64,000 bases of DNA from Leucogyrophana mollusca (taxonomy: Eukaryota > Basidiomycota > Agaricomycetes > Boletales). The stretch lies in NCBI GenBank assembly GCA_021014945.1, contig MU266434.1, forward strand, positions 29,220 to 93,219. The letters are read 5' to 3'. Every line of letters begins with the position of its first letter. Within the stretch, counting starts at the first letter, position 1. Position numbers and translations under genes: made by a program. The notes beneath the pieces were generated by a model that was not told the origin of the DNA, ran no database searches, and saw nothing but the letters and a program-made list of their open reading frames with translations. Shown one piece after another: positions 25,997 through 38,802 of this stretch.

Positions 25997-28089
25997 TCAG
26001 TTGTTTTGGGCAGTTGAATATCCAACATCTACCCAGGCTCGCATCCGGTCGCCATTCCGTATCGTCAGCGCGATAAGCCTGGATGAAGATGAAGATCAGA
26101 CCAAGATTAGCCAAGGGTATGGGCACAGCTCACCCGTATCCCAGCCACGCAAGAAGCGCCGCTATACAATTAGTTCCAGCAACACCAATGTATCCGATCA
26201 GCGGTATCACCGCACTTGCGCCAAGGGAGAGAATGAGGGATCGGAGGGCGCTGAGAGAAATACGGGTTTAGCACGCACGACAAGTAATGGAAAGCAGTAG
26301 GTGTGGCGGACCTGGTGGCAGCTACGAATTCAGCACTGCGAGAATGTAACAGGTCTACCCCGTATGCCCACGACGGACTCAATACAAAGTCCACCTGGGT
26401 AACTATGTTAGCCTCATACTTGCTCCCCAAGTGAAGGTTGTATACCCCAAGTCCGTTCGTGAAGAGGCACAGCAAATTTAAACCAAGACCCACTGGCCCG
26501 TCGACGAAAGTGGTGATCAGGCCAGACGAGGCAACAGAAAGCGGGACCAAGATAAGCCCCCCTATGAAAGTCGCCCTTAGTCGGTCTTCAGGAACCCATT
26601 CCCCCTTGCGCTTCTTTCGCCATCTTTTAACCACGACATCAGATAGTCGACCTGCAAGGGGAGCGCCCACTAAATGTATTCATCAGTAGCAACCCTTGCA
26701 TAAAAAAAAAAGGAACAGTCTGTACGAAAGTTGCCTAGGCCGTTGGGCAAGAAGCATGCACCAATGAAAGCATCATTTGTTATCCCATACCGTACTCCCT
26801 TTTAGGTGACGGGGATCAGCCCATAACTAATAGTGAAATGCGGAAGATGGCTGACGATAGTATAAGCAAGCGGTACTAGAAGGACTGGGTCTGCTATCAA
26901 TCCGTCTGATCAGCACCGATGTACGTGGTGACATACCGTAATCCGTCAGCAAGGAAAGGCTGCCTGCAAAAGCCTGTCGGCGGTTTCTTCAGCAAAGGTG
27001 ATCGCTTCAAACCATTTAATCAAAACACACTACTGCTAGCAGGTTTGGACTGCGAAGTAGCCACAGGCTGCCAAGGGGATTAATCCATACGAATCGTGAT
27101 CTTCTAGACTCTGGCAACTTCTCGATACCTCTTGTCCCCGGGTGACTTGTCTCGGGAAGGAGTAGGTATACGAGGAGAAACTCCAAACCGCCCCATGCCC
27201 CGAGTACAATATGGATTATGCGCCACGATGCATACTGCGCAGCGAGTCCTACACATCCGTTATGACCGTGATGCTTGAAGGTGCTCCAACAATCACTTAC
27301 CGCCTCCCAGCGGTGCGACCGCAAGACCAAAGAGTGATGCCTGCATGAGAGAATAGCCATCAGTCCATGATCGTCAACACCTAGATAAGCTTATAGACGA
27401 CGAATTAAACGTACGCCAAAGAAGGTACCTATTGCGGCTCCTCGTTCCTCAAGCTTGTAGATATCTCCAATTATGCCCGGCCCAAGGGCCATGCCGCCTG
27501 ATGAGCCGAATGCTTGCACAACACGCCAAAACAAGAGAGTTGGAAGGGAGCGCGACATGGCAACTCCAAAACTTCCAAGACACAACAAAGGGAGTCCAAC
27601 CAGAAAAACTGGCCTCTTGCCATCTGTTTCGAGCAATCGATCATAAGATTTATCCTCGACTGGGAGGAGACCTTGACGACTCACAGAAGGTTGAATATGA
27701 CGCCCATACAAGGGATCCTATGGCCCCAGACAATATCGACAGGCTGATTGCCAAACTGTAATCCAGTGGTGCGATTTGGGTCAGCATGCGACATCCAGAA
27801 AGTTGCAAGTTGTTGAATACCTTACGACAGCACCCGTCGAATCGAGGTCTCGGGCGATCTCTGGTATCGACGGGACGAACGTCCCAGAAACAAACACTAA
27901 TATCCAACAAAAACAAGTTGAACAACTGGAAAACGAAAACGATGCCGACGGGTGCGGCTTACTGGGTAGTAGCCCGGCGAGGGAGACCACGAAGACGATA
28001 GTCCTCTTTTGCGAGTCAGTGAAACGCTTGTAGATGGCCTCATGTGCATATTCTTGGGTGAGTAGGAGGGGGCTGTCTTCGGAGGCCAT
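25997..28089 (-). CDS. MFS multidrug-type transporter, copy 2
   Basis: Thirteen exons (27963-28089, 27821-27896, 27685-27755, 27415-27623, 27301-27340, 27031-27248, 26937-26973, 26856-26884, 26726-26798, 26446-26669, 26312-26394, 26134-26250, 25997-26078) encode 461 residues. It is a clear paralog of the transporter at 19505-21497: SGTFVPSIPEIARDLDS in helix 1, FYGKRPVFLVG in loop 2-3, YGITNDAFIGACFLP and GAPLAGRLSD in the second half. The helix-5 antiporter motif reads GLAVAPLGGG, so the usual Pro after the first Gly is replaced by Leu. This could alter coupling or specificity. Relative to copy 1 there is one extra intron (27249-27300 region, splitting 249 coding bases into 209 + 40). The exact donor at 27030/27033 is ambiguous but in frame either way. 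Confidence 0.87.
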
Positions 28090-28471
28090 TGCACTGACAC
28101 AAGGTCCTACGACTCGATGACTCGGGGTGGTGGGTCGTACTTAGCTCGAGTGGGCATTATAGTCAAGTCAATTACGCAACTTGACCTCCACCAGGCGAAT
28201 CAGAAGGAGTGACAGGTGCCAGTGTGACCTCCGGCAAAGGATTGTTATCGGCAAGTCTACCCTATCGTTCGCAGGTACTTATTTATGGCTCCGGATGTCT
28301 GTTGACAGGTGTAACTCGTGGATGTGTAGTTCAAGAGATAATACAAGTGATTGTATAAGTACGGTATGGTGCAGATTATCGAAATGCCAGTGAAAGAGTG
28401 AGTGTGAGCATCGTAGCTAAAGCCGAAATTTGAAGGAACGGTATATGGGTCGGGTCATAAGGGCATTTTCA
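28090..28471. other. Intergenic, no gene recognised
   Basis: About 380 bases between the MFS promoter and the 3' end of the CM1 gene. Nothing specific seen. Confidence 0.4.
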
Positions 28472-31400
28472 TCATCGTGATCTGGAGGTGGTGACTTTGG
28501 CGGTCTCAGCAACATTGTCAAGCTGTGTATTACGTTTCTGTGCGAGCTCAAATTGCCGCTCGAGACTCCTGATAACGACCTCATGTTAATCAACAGCGTA
28601 AAAATAGAACAGGTGACTGACTTTATCTGGTTTTCAAGCTCGAGCGCTCTCTCCTTCCCTCCTTGTCGTTCCCTCTTGTACTTTTCTTCCGCGGCCTTTA
28701 TACGAGCCTCGTACTCCTTCACTCGAGCCTCCCATTTCGAGTCGACGGTAACGGTCTTCTGGTTTATGTTCGAGATCTTCTCTTCCGAAATGAGAAGCTG
28801 ATTCTGCACCACGGTCAGGCGCTTCTCGGCATTCACGGCACGAGACAATAGGCTCTTCACTTCCTGCGAATCTCCTTGCGCGGGACGCCTCGCAGTGGTC
28901 AGTTGAGATGCGAGCTCCGCATTGGTACTCTGCACATGAATGTTTAGATAACGCAAAATATTCCAATCGGGAGGTTGTCTACCTTGAGTGCCTCAAGTTC
29001 ACCCTCCTTCGCCGTGTACTTGCGTCTCCAAGTGGCTTTGGCTTCACCATAAGCCTTGACGCTCGATTCAAACTTATCGATCTGCTTCCACCGCGTATCA
29101 AGTTGCTTCCGCATATCGGTCAGTTTTTCCGAAAACTTCCCCTCTGCCTCTTTGACACGCTTGTCAAAGTCAAGCTGAATCTGGCTAAGAGCCTTCAGGC
29201 GAGTAATGAGGTTATCATGAAAGACACCGAAATTTGTGAAAGGCTTCGTCTCTGCCTGATTGCCCTTCTTCTTGCGCGGCCGTCAGCGAGTGACACCTGT
29301 AGCTTCAAAAAAAGCACGACGTACCGGTGTCTTATCGACGCCGAGGATCTTATCCATATACTGGTAGATAGTGAGCAGGAGAGTATTCCGTTCCGTTAGC
29401 TGATCGCGGTACTGATTCTCAGCGGTGAGCAGGGCACGTTGGTCCTTCGACAGCCGCTGCTCGAGCTCTGACATCTTCGTTCGACAGGTCGACAGTTCAT
29501 TCTCGGAAGTCTTTAAGCTAGTCTGAGTGCTGTCAAGCTTTTCGGAGAGGTTAAGTCGCGCCTGCGTTTGCGACGCGAGCTGAGTAGCTAACTCCCGAAT
29601 CTCGCCGTGCAGCTTGTCGATGACGTCGTCCCGATCACGAGTTTTCCCTTCACGTTCAGCCAGATCTGCGCGAGCCCGCTCAAGGTCGGCCTCCAGTCGC
29701 TGCACGTCTCTTTTGAGGCGGTCAACTTCAAGCTCCAGCGAGAATCGTGCAGTAGTATGAGACTCGCCCAGCTGCTTCCTGTCAGCTTCGAGTGTTTGAA
29801 GAGTAGCCTGGACAGTTTCGAGGTCCGATTGTCTCTGGGCGAGGATTGATTGGGCTCGGGCAAGGTCGGCGAGTGCGGACTGCAGGGCGGCCTCTTTGTT
29901 CTCGAGATTTCGTCGCTCGTGTTGGATGTTCGTGTCGTGCTGATTCTCAGCCCTCTCGAAATCTTGCTCGATTTTCTCTCGGTCATTGCGTTCGCGCTTG
30001 ACCTCTTCGACGAGATCTTCAATGTGCCGAGCGAGCTCTTCTTGTCGAGATCTGTGGGCAAGGACGTCATCACAACATTGGTCGTACATCTCTTGCAACT
30101 CCTGTACTTGGGACTTGAGGTTGGATACTTTCTGCAAAGTATAGGTGCATGAGTATTGTGAGGTTCACTGCATGGATTTGAACATTTTACCTCCTTGAGT
30201 GCGACTGACAGTGCCTCCAACCGCTCCCGCTCGATAGCATCCTCCTCTCGAGCCCGCTCGCTCTCGTCTTTTAGCCTGTCGTTCTCCTCCTCGAGCATGT
30301 AGACCTGGTCACCGAGCTTTTCGATTTCCCTGTTAGCAGCTTCGAGTTCCGCATCCTTCTCCTCTGCTTCTTGTTCGAGATGAGCGAGTGTGGCCTCGAA
30401 CTTCGCATGAAGGTCGTTGGTATTCGCCTCAAGCTCCGAAATGTTCAGTCGCAGCTCTTTGGACTCAGTCTCGCGTTCAGCAAGAACCTGCAAGGTGTCG
30501 ATGAGTGAGAGTATAACCAGAAGCAAGAGAACTAACGTCGCGCAGTTCCTCAACCTGGCCTCGAGCTTCCTCGACCTCCCCTCTCCACTCTTCTTCAACA
30601 ACGTCGACGACGCGATCGTGTTCCGCAACTAAATCGTCGATCTCCTTGTTCTTCATCTCAATTTCGTCTTCCTTCTGCTGCAGCTCAATGGTCGCGGCAG
30701 CCAGCTTGTCTCGGAGAGCGTTAAGATCCTCCTCCACAGCTTCCCGCTCTTCCCGTTCCTCTATTATCTGAGCCCGGCTTTCGCTGCGCTCAATCGACTC
30801 GGCCTCCCTCCTCCGCTGCACATCTTCGATCTCGAGCCGGAGAGCATCTACCTCGTCTGCCAAATCCTCTTTCTCGTCCTCTTTCTGCATGAGCAACTCG
30901 TTCTGTTCCGCGATCTTTGCTCGCAGATCCTCGTTGTCCGCCCCCAGTTCCTCTATCTTCCTCTGCCAGCGCTCACGTCTGCTCTCACCACTCTCATCCG
31001 TAGATTGATCGCCCCGTTTCTCGACTATCTCGCGGAGACGCTCGATTTCCTCCATGTTATCCTCCAACAGCCCACGGACGTTCTCAAGATCTTCCTCCAG
31101 CTCTTCATTGCGGGCCTCGACCTCTCTCAACGCACTCTCATCCACCGTAGGAACGTGTCCTCTCCGCAACTCCTTTATCTCGCGCTCACGTTCCTGCAAC
31201 TTCGCCTCCAGCTCCCGTTCTCGGTCTCGAGAGTTCCCAGTTCCGCGCTGCGATCGCTCGAGCTCACGTTCGAGCTCCAGTACGAGCTTCTTGAGTTTCT
31301 TCATCTCCATTCCACGCTGCTGGACCTCTATCTTGAGCGTGATGTTCTGCTTTAAAGCAGCGTCGATTTGATCTGGAGCCAGTTGGGCAAGCCGTTCTTC

Positions 31401-31939
31401 GAGAAAGTGAACTCGTAGTTTGATGTTGAAGTTTTCTTTCTTGAGGCTGTCAATGTGCTGTGGCACGTCATGTTAGATTTTATGTGCCACCTAAGATTGC
31501 GCGAGTCCACCAGTACCTTCTCTTGATCGCGGAGGGTCAAAGTGACACCCTTTGAGCCTCCTGCGCTTGCTCTAGATCGCTTTGCACGAGTGGCGACTGG
31601 AGTTTCAGGCCCTTCACCCCATGGCTTTTCTCGTCCAGGCGTGTCTAAAAAATCACCTTCGACATGCTCATTCTCCTCGTCGTGGCTTGACAAACCGAGT
31701 CGCCTAAGAGAAGAAGGCTCGTCTAGCCTCTTCCGCAAGTAAGCTGAACCATGCTCAGGCGGCGACGGTGTCGACAAAGGAGCAGACGAAGGTGCTGTTG
31801 TCTGTGACGATACAGATGGTACGCGCAAGTTTTTGGCTGGTGTAGAGAAACCCGACACGAGCGAGCCGAGAGAAAGGTCTGGATGGGTTCCGGCGGACTG
31901 CGAGGACGTGTCTGGTCGGATGTTCAGCGCCGCAGACAT
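28472..31939 (-). CDS. CM1-motif microtubule-organising coiled-coil protein
   Basis: Seven exons (31517-31939, 30537-31457, 30191-30487, 29325-30131, 28983-29255, 28622-28929, 28472-28568) encode 1041 residues. After a disordered Ser/Pro-rich N-terminus, residues about 130-200 match the Cnn_1N/CM1 motif: VTLTLRDQEKHIDSLKKENF, KLRVHFLEERLAQL, then LKQNITLKIEVQQRG. In centrosomin, Pcp1 and Mto1 relatives CM1 binds and activates the gamma-tubulin complex. The rest is one of the longest Glu/Leu/Arg heptad coiled coils in the window, reaching nearly the C-terminus. No PACT motif could be recognised with confidence. The expected location is the spindle pole body or another microtubule-organising centre. 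Its promoter faces that of the AGC-like kinase at 32541. Confidence 0.85.
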
Positions 31940-32540
31940 GGCAGTGTATCAATTACGCTTTGGGAAGCTTCTTGGGCTGTCTGACAACTGGCTTCTGTTC
32001 AGAACGATCGTGTACTGCACTGTGAAATCTGTCACTCGACACACTGTGACTATAAGTCCACTGGGTGATGAAAGACGAACTCACAGGCCAGACCAGGGCC
32101 AAATAGACGTCGTATACACTGTAAAAGAAAGACACCGTGGTTAGCAGGTAGTGCGCACGCCGCAAGGCCCTGGCGGATTGAAGCAAAGGACTCCGACGCC
32201 ACCCAAAGCAATCGGACATGTCCGAATTCCGACAATATAACTCTTGTTCTCTTTCCCGATGGACCCAGCTGGACCTACAAATCGATGAAAATGGCTGCCT
32301 CACAAGGGGGGTCGTAACGAATGCGACCGTCGTCTCCAGGCCTGCTTATTGTGTCTCGAAGCGCCACGATCCAGGGCGCGTAGCACAGGTATCGACCCGA
32401 CACTGTCGCTTTGGCCACGCTTGAGCTCGAGTGGCTCAAGGAGCACCATGTAACGCTTTGACGTTTCTATATAATATGTCTGTTATTATGTAGACTCCCC
32501 AGAACATTTCTCTCTCCCCTCTCATATCCAACAGACCACC
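31940..32540. other. Shared divergent promoter region
   Basis: About 600 bases between the starts of the CM1 gene (minus) and the kinase (plus). A TATA-like element is listed separately. Confidence 0.5.
32468..32474 (+). promoter_or_regulatory. TATA box of the AGC-like kinase
   Basis: TATATAA lies 67 bases before the ATG at 32541 and is followed by a CT-rich leader (TTTCTCTCTCCCCTCTC), a common layout of basidiomycete core promoters. Confidence 0.5.
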
Positions 32541-34996
32541 ATGGGTCTCGTAAAGCGACTCCTCGCTCGCCTCTTCAAGAAAGAGAGGCAATCATCCGCT
32601 ACTCAGCCCGATGCTACTCCCACTCAAGAATCCTCTGATGTGGCTGAACGCCATGCTTCTGAGCTCGCTCGCGATACCTCTCCAGTGAATGACCACTCCT
32701 TTGATGCCGGCTCGGGGTCTCCAACGTCACCCCACGTTCCTTCGGAGTGTCTTGCAGTTGCATGCACTCAGCCCGGCCAAACCAATGGCCGACCCATCCC
32801 CCCCGCCCTGACATTCAGTGTCGCCCTAGCGTTGCAAGGCCCAGAGGTAACACTGCCTGTTCGTAACGGCACGACGGCGCTGCTACTAGGTGCTCCCCTG
32901 ACCATATCTGCCATGATGCTTCCTCTCCAAGGATTAAACCCAGGCATCATCCCCGCGATTCGCCCTACCGCAAAGCGTATCTGGACTCAGCCCCGGTTTA
33001 TCCTCGACAAGTGCATTATACTATCCTCTTCATATCTCATGGACGCGAAACTTACGGGTCCTAAATTGTATATCGCGCCTGAATCGGACGACATGTCGTT
33101 GCCATCTTTGCGCTCTTCGTCTACTTCATCGTCGAGTCAGCAGACTGGAAGCGGCGAGGATCTTCCCGAATTACCTGGAAACGATCCATCTATCGAGCCG
33201 CATGATCCCTGTGTTGCCTTGGCTGGCGAGTTCGCTGCATCGGACGAAACATGGCTGGCTCCCGCTTCGTGGGATACGCCGATCTCGAGCCCTGTCGAGT
33301 CTGGCTTTTCATATTCACATCCCGTTCACCTGGTCTCCCCACCTCACTCAGGCTATGCAACCACTCAGTCCCTGACCGACGATGGAGATGATTTCCGAGC
33401 CGCTGCCAACCACTTGCATGGTGATTCGCTTTATCTCCAGTCAAATAGATCGACGGAATCTTTTTCTTCCTGCGACTCCGCTGAGGGCGTTCCTCCCCTC
33501 CATTTCGGCGACCACACGTTCACCATCGAGAAGGAAATTGGACGAGGTGGCTTCGGCTTTGTTTGGCTCGCACATACCGAGGACGGCGAAGAGGTCGCTA
33601 TCAAGGTCATGCACAAGCAGAGCATGCTTGCTGATATGTTCCCGAGAGGGACTGTCGAACCGGGGGATGTACCCACTCCAGAGCAGGTCCAAGGAGCGAG
33701 CGAATCGAAAGGCATGCCCGACACTGGGGCGTGTTGTAGGTGGAAACACGCGCGAAGCTTAAACAAGCAGGCGGCAAGGATGGTCTACGACGAGTTCACG
33801 GTTCTTCGAAGGGTCACGCAGACTGGTTCCCCGTTCTTGACGCCTCTCTTGTACTCATTCTCCGACAACAACCACTTTTACTTTGTCATGGTGCGTCCCG
33901 CTGGCTCATCAGTGAAAGGTGATCACTAATCATTTCCGACCCCCAGAGGATGTACCCGATGAATTTGCGTGATGCGATGACTTCGATGGCCTGTACTTCT
34001 ACTCCCATCTTATATGGTCAGGCGAAAATCTGGGCTGCCGAACTGGTGTGTTTGATGACTACTATGTCACATTTCCCTCTCTGAATCATAGTCCAACCCA
34101 GCTCGTTGCACTTGAGACTCTCCATCAACAGAACATCATTCACCGCGACTTGAAAGCCGAAAATATTCTGGTAACACCAAGCGGTCATATTTGCCTCGCG
34201 GATTTTGGACTCGCTCATATAGCAAGCATGTCTGAAAACCTCCAAGATGTCACCATGTCCTCGATGTGCGGTACCTCTGGGTACATGTCTCCCGAGCAGA
34301 AACACGGGAGCACGTATAATTATAAGTCGGATATGTATGGCTACGGTCTCATCTTATTGGAGATGCTCATTGGAGAAGGAGCGGTATGTTCACGACTTTA
34401 TCCCATACTCTTTTATGACCTCAACGGCCATTTCCTTGCCAGCCGTGGTTTGCATATCTAGATACGCAGATCGACCCGAACGACTTGGAGCCTGGCGACG
34501 CCCGAGTTAGGACAGTTCTGAAGTATGTTCAAGACGCCGACGCCCGAGTGTTACTTTGCTCGGTCAGCCACTCGTATTTCTTGCTCAACCTTCGTCCCTA
34601 ACGCCCAAACAGTTGTTCACGAGATATCCGCATAAGCGACCGGACTGGGACGCAATACGCGAATCTGCCTTCTTCGATGGCTTCGACTGGGACGCGATCA
34701 AACGGCGCCAATATCTCAGTAAGCCCATTCAACCAGCACGCAGTGTGAACTTGGCCTAATTCACCCTTCCAGCTCTCTATACGCCGCACATCGCGAGCGA
34801 TCGCCTCAAGGATCCGACCTCGGGCATATACACCTTTCAGCTTGAGCACCAGATTTCATGCGACCTGTACCAGGACATCATCGACGAAGGGAAGAACGCC
34901 AAGCGGGCGGAAGGTCTCGGCGGCTTGAATGTGGACTATGTATGCCCAGCTAAATTCCGTGTGGACCCTATCCATGGACAGGTTACGACGTTCTGA
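32541..34996 (+). CDS. AGC-like serine/threonine kinase with long N-terminus
   Basis: Six exons (32541-33890, 33947-34045, 34102-34383, 34443-34562, 34613-34718, 34773-34996) encode about 726 residues. A 42-nt stretch at 34940-34981 has splice-like ends and could be removed in frame. The first 315 residues are disordered. The kinase domain starts at FTIEKEIGRGGFGFVW, has VAIKVMHKQ, then an insertion of about 50 residues with two Cys before the helix-C region. It continues with NIIHRDLKAENIL, LADFGL, a shortened activation segment CGTSGYMSPEQ (SPE instead of APE) and YGYGLILLEMLIGEG. The overall layout and a short C-terminal tail resemble AGC-family kinases in basidiomycetes. The substrate is unknown. 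Confidence 0.82.
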
Positions 34997-35678
34997 ACCA
35001 TGGAGCACGAGGAGTGCAAGGGCACTTCTCCAACGAGTTTGTCGCGTTCTAACACCCGCTTCCTGGGCATAATCAGTCCTCGATGAATTATTGACGATAC
35101 GACCACGCTTGTACGTGCTTATATTTCGGACCGCGTCTTCTAAGGTCCTCCCATACCCTTGAACACTTACGATACCAATGTGTTATCAATATCCTGTACC
35201 CGCTCTTAGCGAATGACGACCATCTGTAGCTGTATTTGGAGACTCTGGCTTTATCGGCCAATTGAAGAAGGGATTCAAATGAATCAGTTGATGTAAAACG
35301 CTGAGCACCTATCTCTTTCACGGCGTAAGTCTACTCCATGCAGTACCACGAAGTTGCGAAGGCGCCTTGTTGGCGCCTCGCATATCTCCCCCTGAGTGGA
35401 GCCGATATGCCGCATTCAGAGACGGTAAGATATCGACCAAAACCTGCGTCCCATTAGAAGACTGGGCCCTTTATCCGGCGATGACGAAGGTATTCCCTTG
35501 GCGCTCGATAATCCTATCACGCCCCGCTATCAGGCATCAGCTTGCACACTCACTCATTCGCAACACCAGTCACTGAGCACCTGCGAGCGATCACTGCGCT
35601 ACGGCTTAAAAGGCCCCTCATTCTCATTTGTACTACCAGCTCCTTCAGGCCTCGCAAGTGACATCGAGAGACAACCTT
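34997..35678. other. Intergenic, no gene recognised
   Basis: About 680 bases between two plus-strand genes. Only short frames occur. A weak TTAAAAGG element near 35606 may be the core promoter of the next gene. Confidence 0.4.
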
Positions 35679-36387
35679 ATGGATTCCAATTTGACTGTTA
35701 TCGCTCCCCCCGTATCTTCAGACGCGACAACGACACTGGATTTCGAGCGTGATGTCGTGACGTCAACTACCATCAGCGCTCGAGGGGACAGCACCCTTGT
35801 GTATTCTGTCGAAAGCGTCAGGCGCTCCGGGTCGAGCAACCTGAACACTCTTATCCGCGAAGGCGATAAGGTGTTGGCTGTGGTCGAGCGCAGAGGTGTG
35901 CTGCCTGACCAGCTGTCCTTGCATGGATCTGCTCCGTTGAACCTCAGGAAATGGATCAAGTCTCCGATGACGTCAATCTTGTGAGTGCTCAGACATGTGG
36001 ATGCGACTCTCACCGTACGACCTCTCGCAGTCCGGCTACGTTTGAGGAATCGGGGCGAAAGTATCGCTGGAAAAGTAACAATGGCGGAAAGCTCCAGGTG
36101 AATACCTATCAGTCACTCGACATCTGTCAGAAAGGCTGAACTTCCGTACCCCTGCCTAACAGCTATACTCAGACGACAGGGCGTCTGGAGCGATAGCGTG
36201 GTTCCATCCCTCTCGACTCACGTTCAGCAGCGACGGTGGAGAACGCACACTACAAACTGCGTGCCTCTCGCTGAGACCAGAGGCTGATAGGATCCGTGAA
36301 ACAGTCATAGTATCATGCATTTTAGTGCTGCAGAAGATGAGGGCAAAGGATAAAAAGAAGGAGACTTCAGCGAGTCGATCCGAGTAG
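35679..36387 (+). CDS. DUF6593-like protein
   Basis: Three exons (35679-35980, 36031-36097, 36163-36387) encode 197 residues. The pattern LVYSVESVRRSGSSNLNTL, a central RPxxLRKWI-like hydrophobic block, then FEESGRKYRWKSNNGGKLQ, LYSDDRASGAIAWFHPSR and a C-terminal hydrophobic helix (VIVSCILVLQKMR) followed by Lys/Glu matches the basidiomycete-specific DUF6593 family, which has a beta-rich scramblase-like fold. The function is unknown. Proteins of this family are often numerous and variable in mushrooms. Confidence 0.75.
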
Positions 36388-37387
36388 GTGATGAAGTCGA
36401 ACGGAATGATGTCACCCTCGGCGGGGATGTGAATACCTTGATTATGGAGTTACCAAACCGCCTTGTAATTTTATATTTTTGTACATTGCATCTGTTGTTT
36501 AATAACCAGAAATGATGGAACAGTGTATTCGAGGCTCGAGATGCGAGGACACTGGGCAAATGCTATATAGCGGATGCGGCTGAGATGAGACATGGTTGAG
36601 AAGTGACTTGGCCGCGGGACAATTAAATGGTGAGGGATCATCGGGGAGGCGAGTAAAATGTTTTGTAGATTGTCGATGTGTCGTTCGTCAGTGTCCAAAT
36701 TCCAGCGGTTTGTGCAGAATGAATTCGGATTGGATAAAGAAGAAATCCAAAAGAAATCAGATCCAAATGGATATAGCGTTGTTTGGCAACACCTTCTGAA
36801 GATAATATACACAAACAGAACCAATTAATCCTCCCTTGCTGTAATACTATTACCAACTTGTTGGCCCCCATTTGCCAGCAGAGCGAGCCGTGTATCTAAT
36901 ACGGAAGCTTAATGGAATGCTACTGCGCTCAAGTATCCAAGCCCATATCCCTGGCTCTCGGAAACTCCCGAACGACGCCTTTTCCACTCATTGAAATGCT
37001 GATCAATCGCTGATTGCCATTTCATTTACTTATGGCAGCCTGGGACAGCCTGGGACGCAGCCAGGTAGCTCAGGGCTGATCTGGGGCGAGTACCTCGATA
37101 CCTCGATAAAGTTTCCTCCGCCAGTGTGCTTGAGAGTTACGATCTGCTGGGTTTGCTGGGTCATCCTGAAGCGTCCCGAGGTCCGAATACTTTTCTTGTG
37201 AACTCATCTGCCACATCTGGAGTATTTCAAGGCCTTTCTGTCGCTTTGGGAGAACAGGGCCACTAGTCCATAGTGATTCCCTTGAATTGGTAAAATTGGA
37301 ATGCCATAAGTTTAGGAAACAAGGTTTTGTTCAACGAATCTTGCTCTTTGCCGCTAAACGTGACTGAGTCTACATAATGACCGACGC
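36388..37387. other. 1-kb gene-free stretch
   Basis: About 1 kb of AT-richer DNA without a supportable gene. A short direct repeat of GCCTGGGAC occurs near 37038-37060. No RNA gene was recognised. Confidence 0.4.
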
Positions 37388-38802
37388 ATGCTGACCACGC
37401 TCCTTCCCCTCCCTACGACGAATCAGCATGGCTTTGTCAACTTCTGTAGAGACCTCGATAGGTAAGCAGCAGCCACGACATTTTTAGCCAATCTCCACCG
37501 TGCTCAGCCAGAATATCCTGGAAACAGTCGTTGGGACTGTACTACAAATTCTCGCGATAGTCTTGGCTTTTTTCAGGTTATACCATCGCCTCGCTATCCG
37601 AAGGTTTTGGTGGGACGATACATGGGCAGCAGTGGCTTTGCTATGTGGCATCAATTGTGTTGTTTGCAATCTGCTGACCACGTTTGCAAGTAGGTCATGC
37701 ATCGTCTCGTTCTTGAGTTGCTCTTCGGTGCTCACTTCAAACATCCTGATTTAGCTGACAGGGAAGCGCTTATTGCGTATTGGATTTACAACTTTTCGTT
37801 CACTGGCGTTATCTGGTGTGTGACCTCCGTCTTGCTTTGAGAATATTATTTGATCTGGGCTACGATATCTAAGGGCAGTTCGCATGAGCATCTTGTTTTC
37901 CATTACTCGATTGATTCACCCTTCAAAAACCTCCCGCCAGATCGCTTTCAGCGTCAGTGCTCTCTTTGTGCTGCTGGCAAGCGGTCTAGTTGCCTGGAAG
38001 ATCTACAATTGCGCTTACGATTTGAGCTGGGAAAAAGTGCACTTTGCGGGGTGCCCCTTTCCTTCCCCGATGGCGATTTATCAGCTGTCTAGTGAGTTCG
38101 GTAACGAGCTGGCTATACACACCTAATCGCATTTTGTCCAGCGGACGTAATATCTGATTCCATACTCGTTGCACTACCTCTCAACATGCTCTGGAACATC
38201 AAGCTGCCCCAGAAACGGCAGCGCAAGATGATTCTCTCCATCTTCTCGACTAGCATCGTCATTTCGTTTATTTCAATATCTCGCGCCGTATGCCGACTCT
38301 TGCGCCTCAGTTATGCGACATATATCACGGGCATCGTTGAGGTGAGTTGTTCAAATCGTTCTTGACCCTTTGGAGGGTTTCTGTATTTGCTCGTTTCGAT
38401 AATTTTCTACAGATTACGTCTTGCCTTTACGTGTGCAGTCTTTTGGTGGTTGTCACCTATGTCGACCGCGTTATAAGAAGGGACGAAGGAAACGATATTT
38501 CAGACATCAGTGCCAGTTCCAACAGTGTTCGCACGCCGGACGGGCCAACCACCCTGTTTTTGACCACCGTCGACCTGGAACACTACGGCGGGAACACTAC
38601 CAGTATATCAACGGATGACGAAAATACTTGTTCGGGAGCTAATGGCGGCAAAAGCAGCAGCAACCAACGGAACGTGACCTCCCAAAGGCCCAACATCGTT
38701 GAGAATGGCAACAACACTACCAGTGCATCAGCCCGCCCTCAGGCTTTGGTTCATCCACCCGCAATAGTACCCCAGGCAGGCAGGCTCCCTATTGTACCTT
38801 AA
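37388..38802 (+). CDS. Seven-helix rhodopsin-like integral membrane protein
   Basis: Six exons (37388-37461, 37508-37689, 37755-37815, 37874-38091, 38142-38341, 38413-38802) give 374 residues. Seven hydrophobic segments are visible, and the loop FFRLYHRLAIRRFWWDDTWA is characteristic of the fungal rhodopsin-domain/PTH11-like membrane protein family. A later loop has KLPQKRQRK. The C-terminal 110 residues are hydrophilic and rich in Asn, Ser and Thr, probably cytoplasmic. The likely role is a receptor-like or sensing membrane protein; the ligand is unknown. The first exon is the weakest part, since a second upstream ATG at 37429 does not keep frame. Confidence 0.75.
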
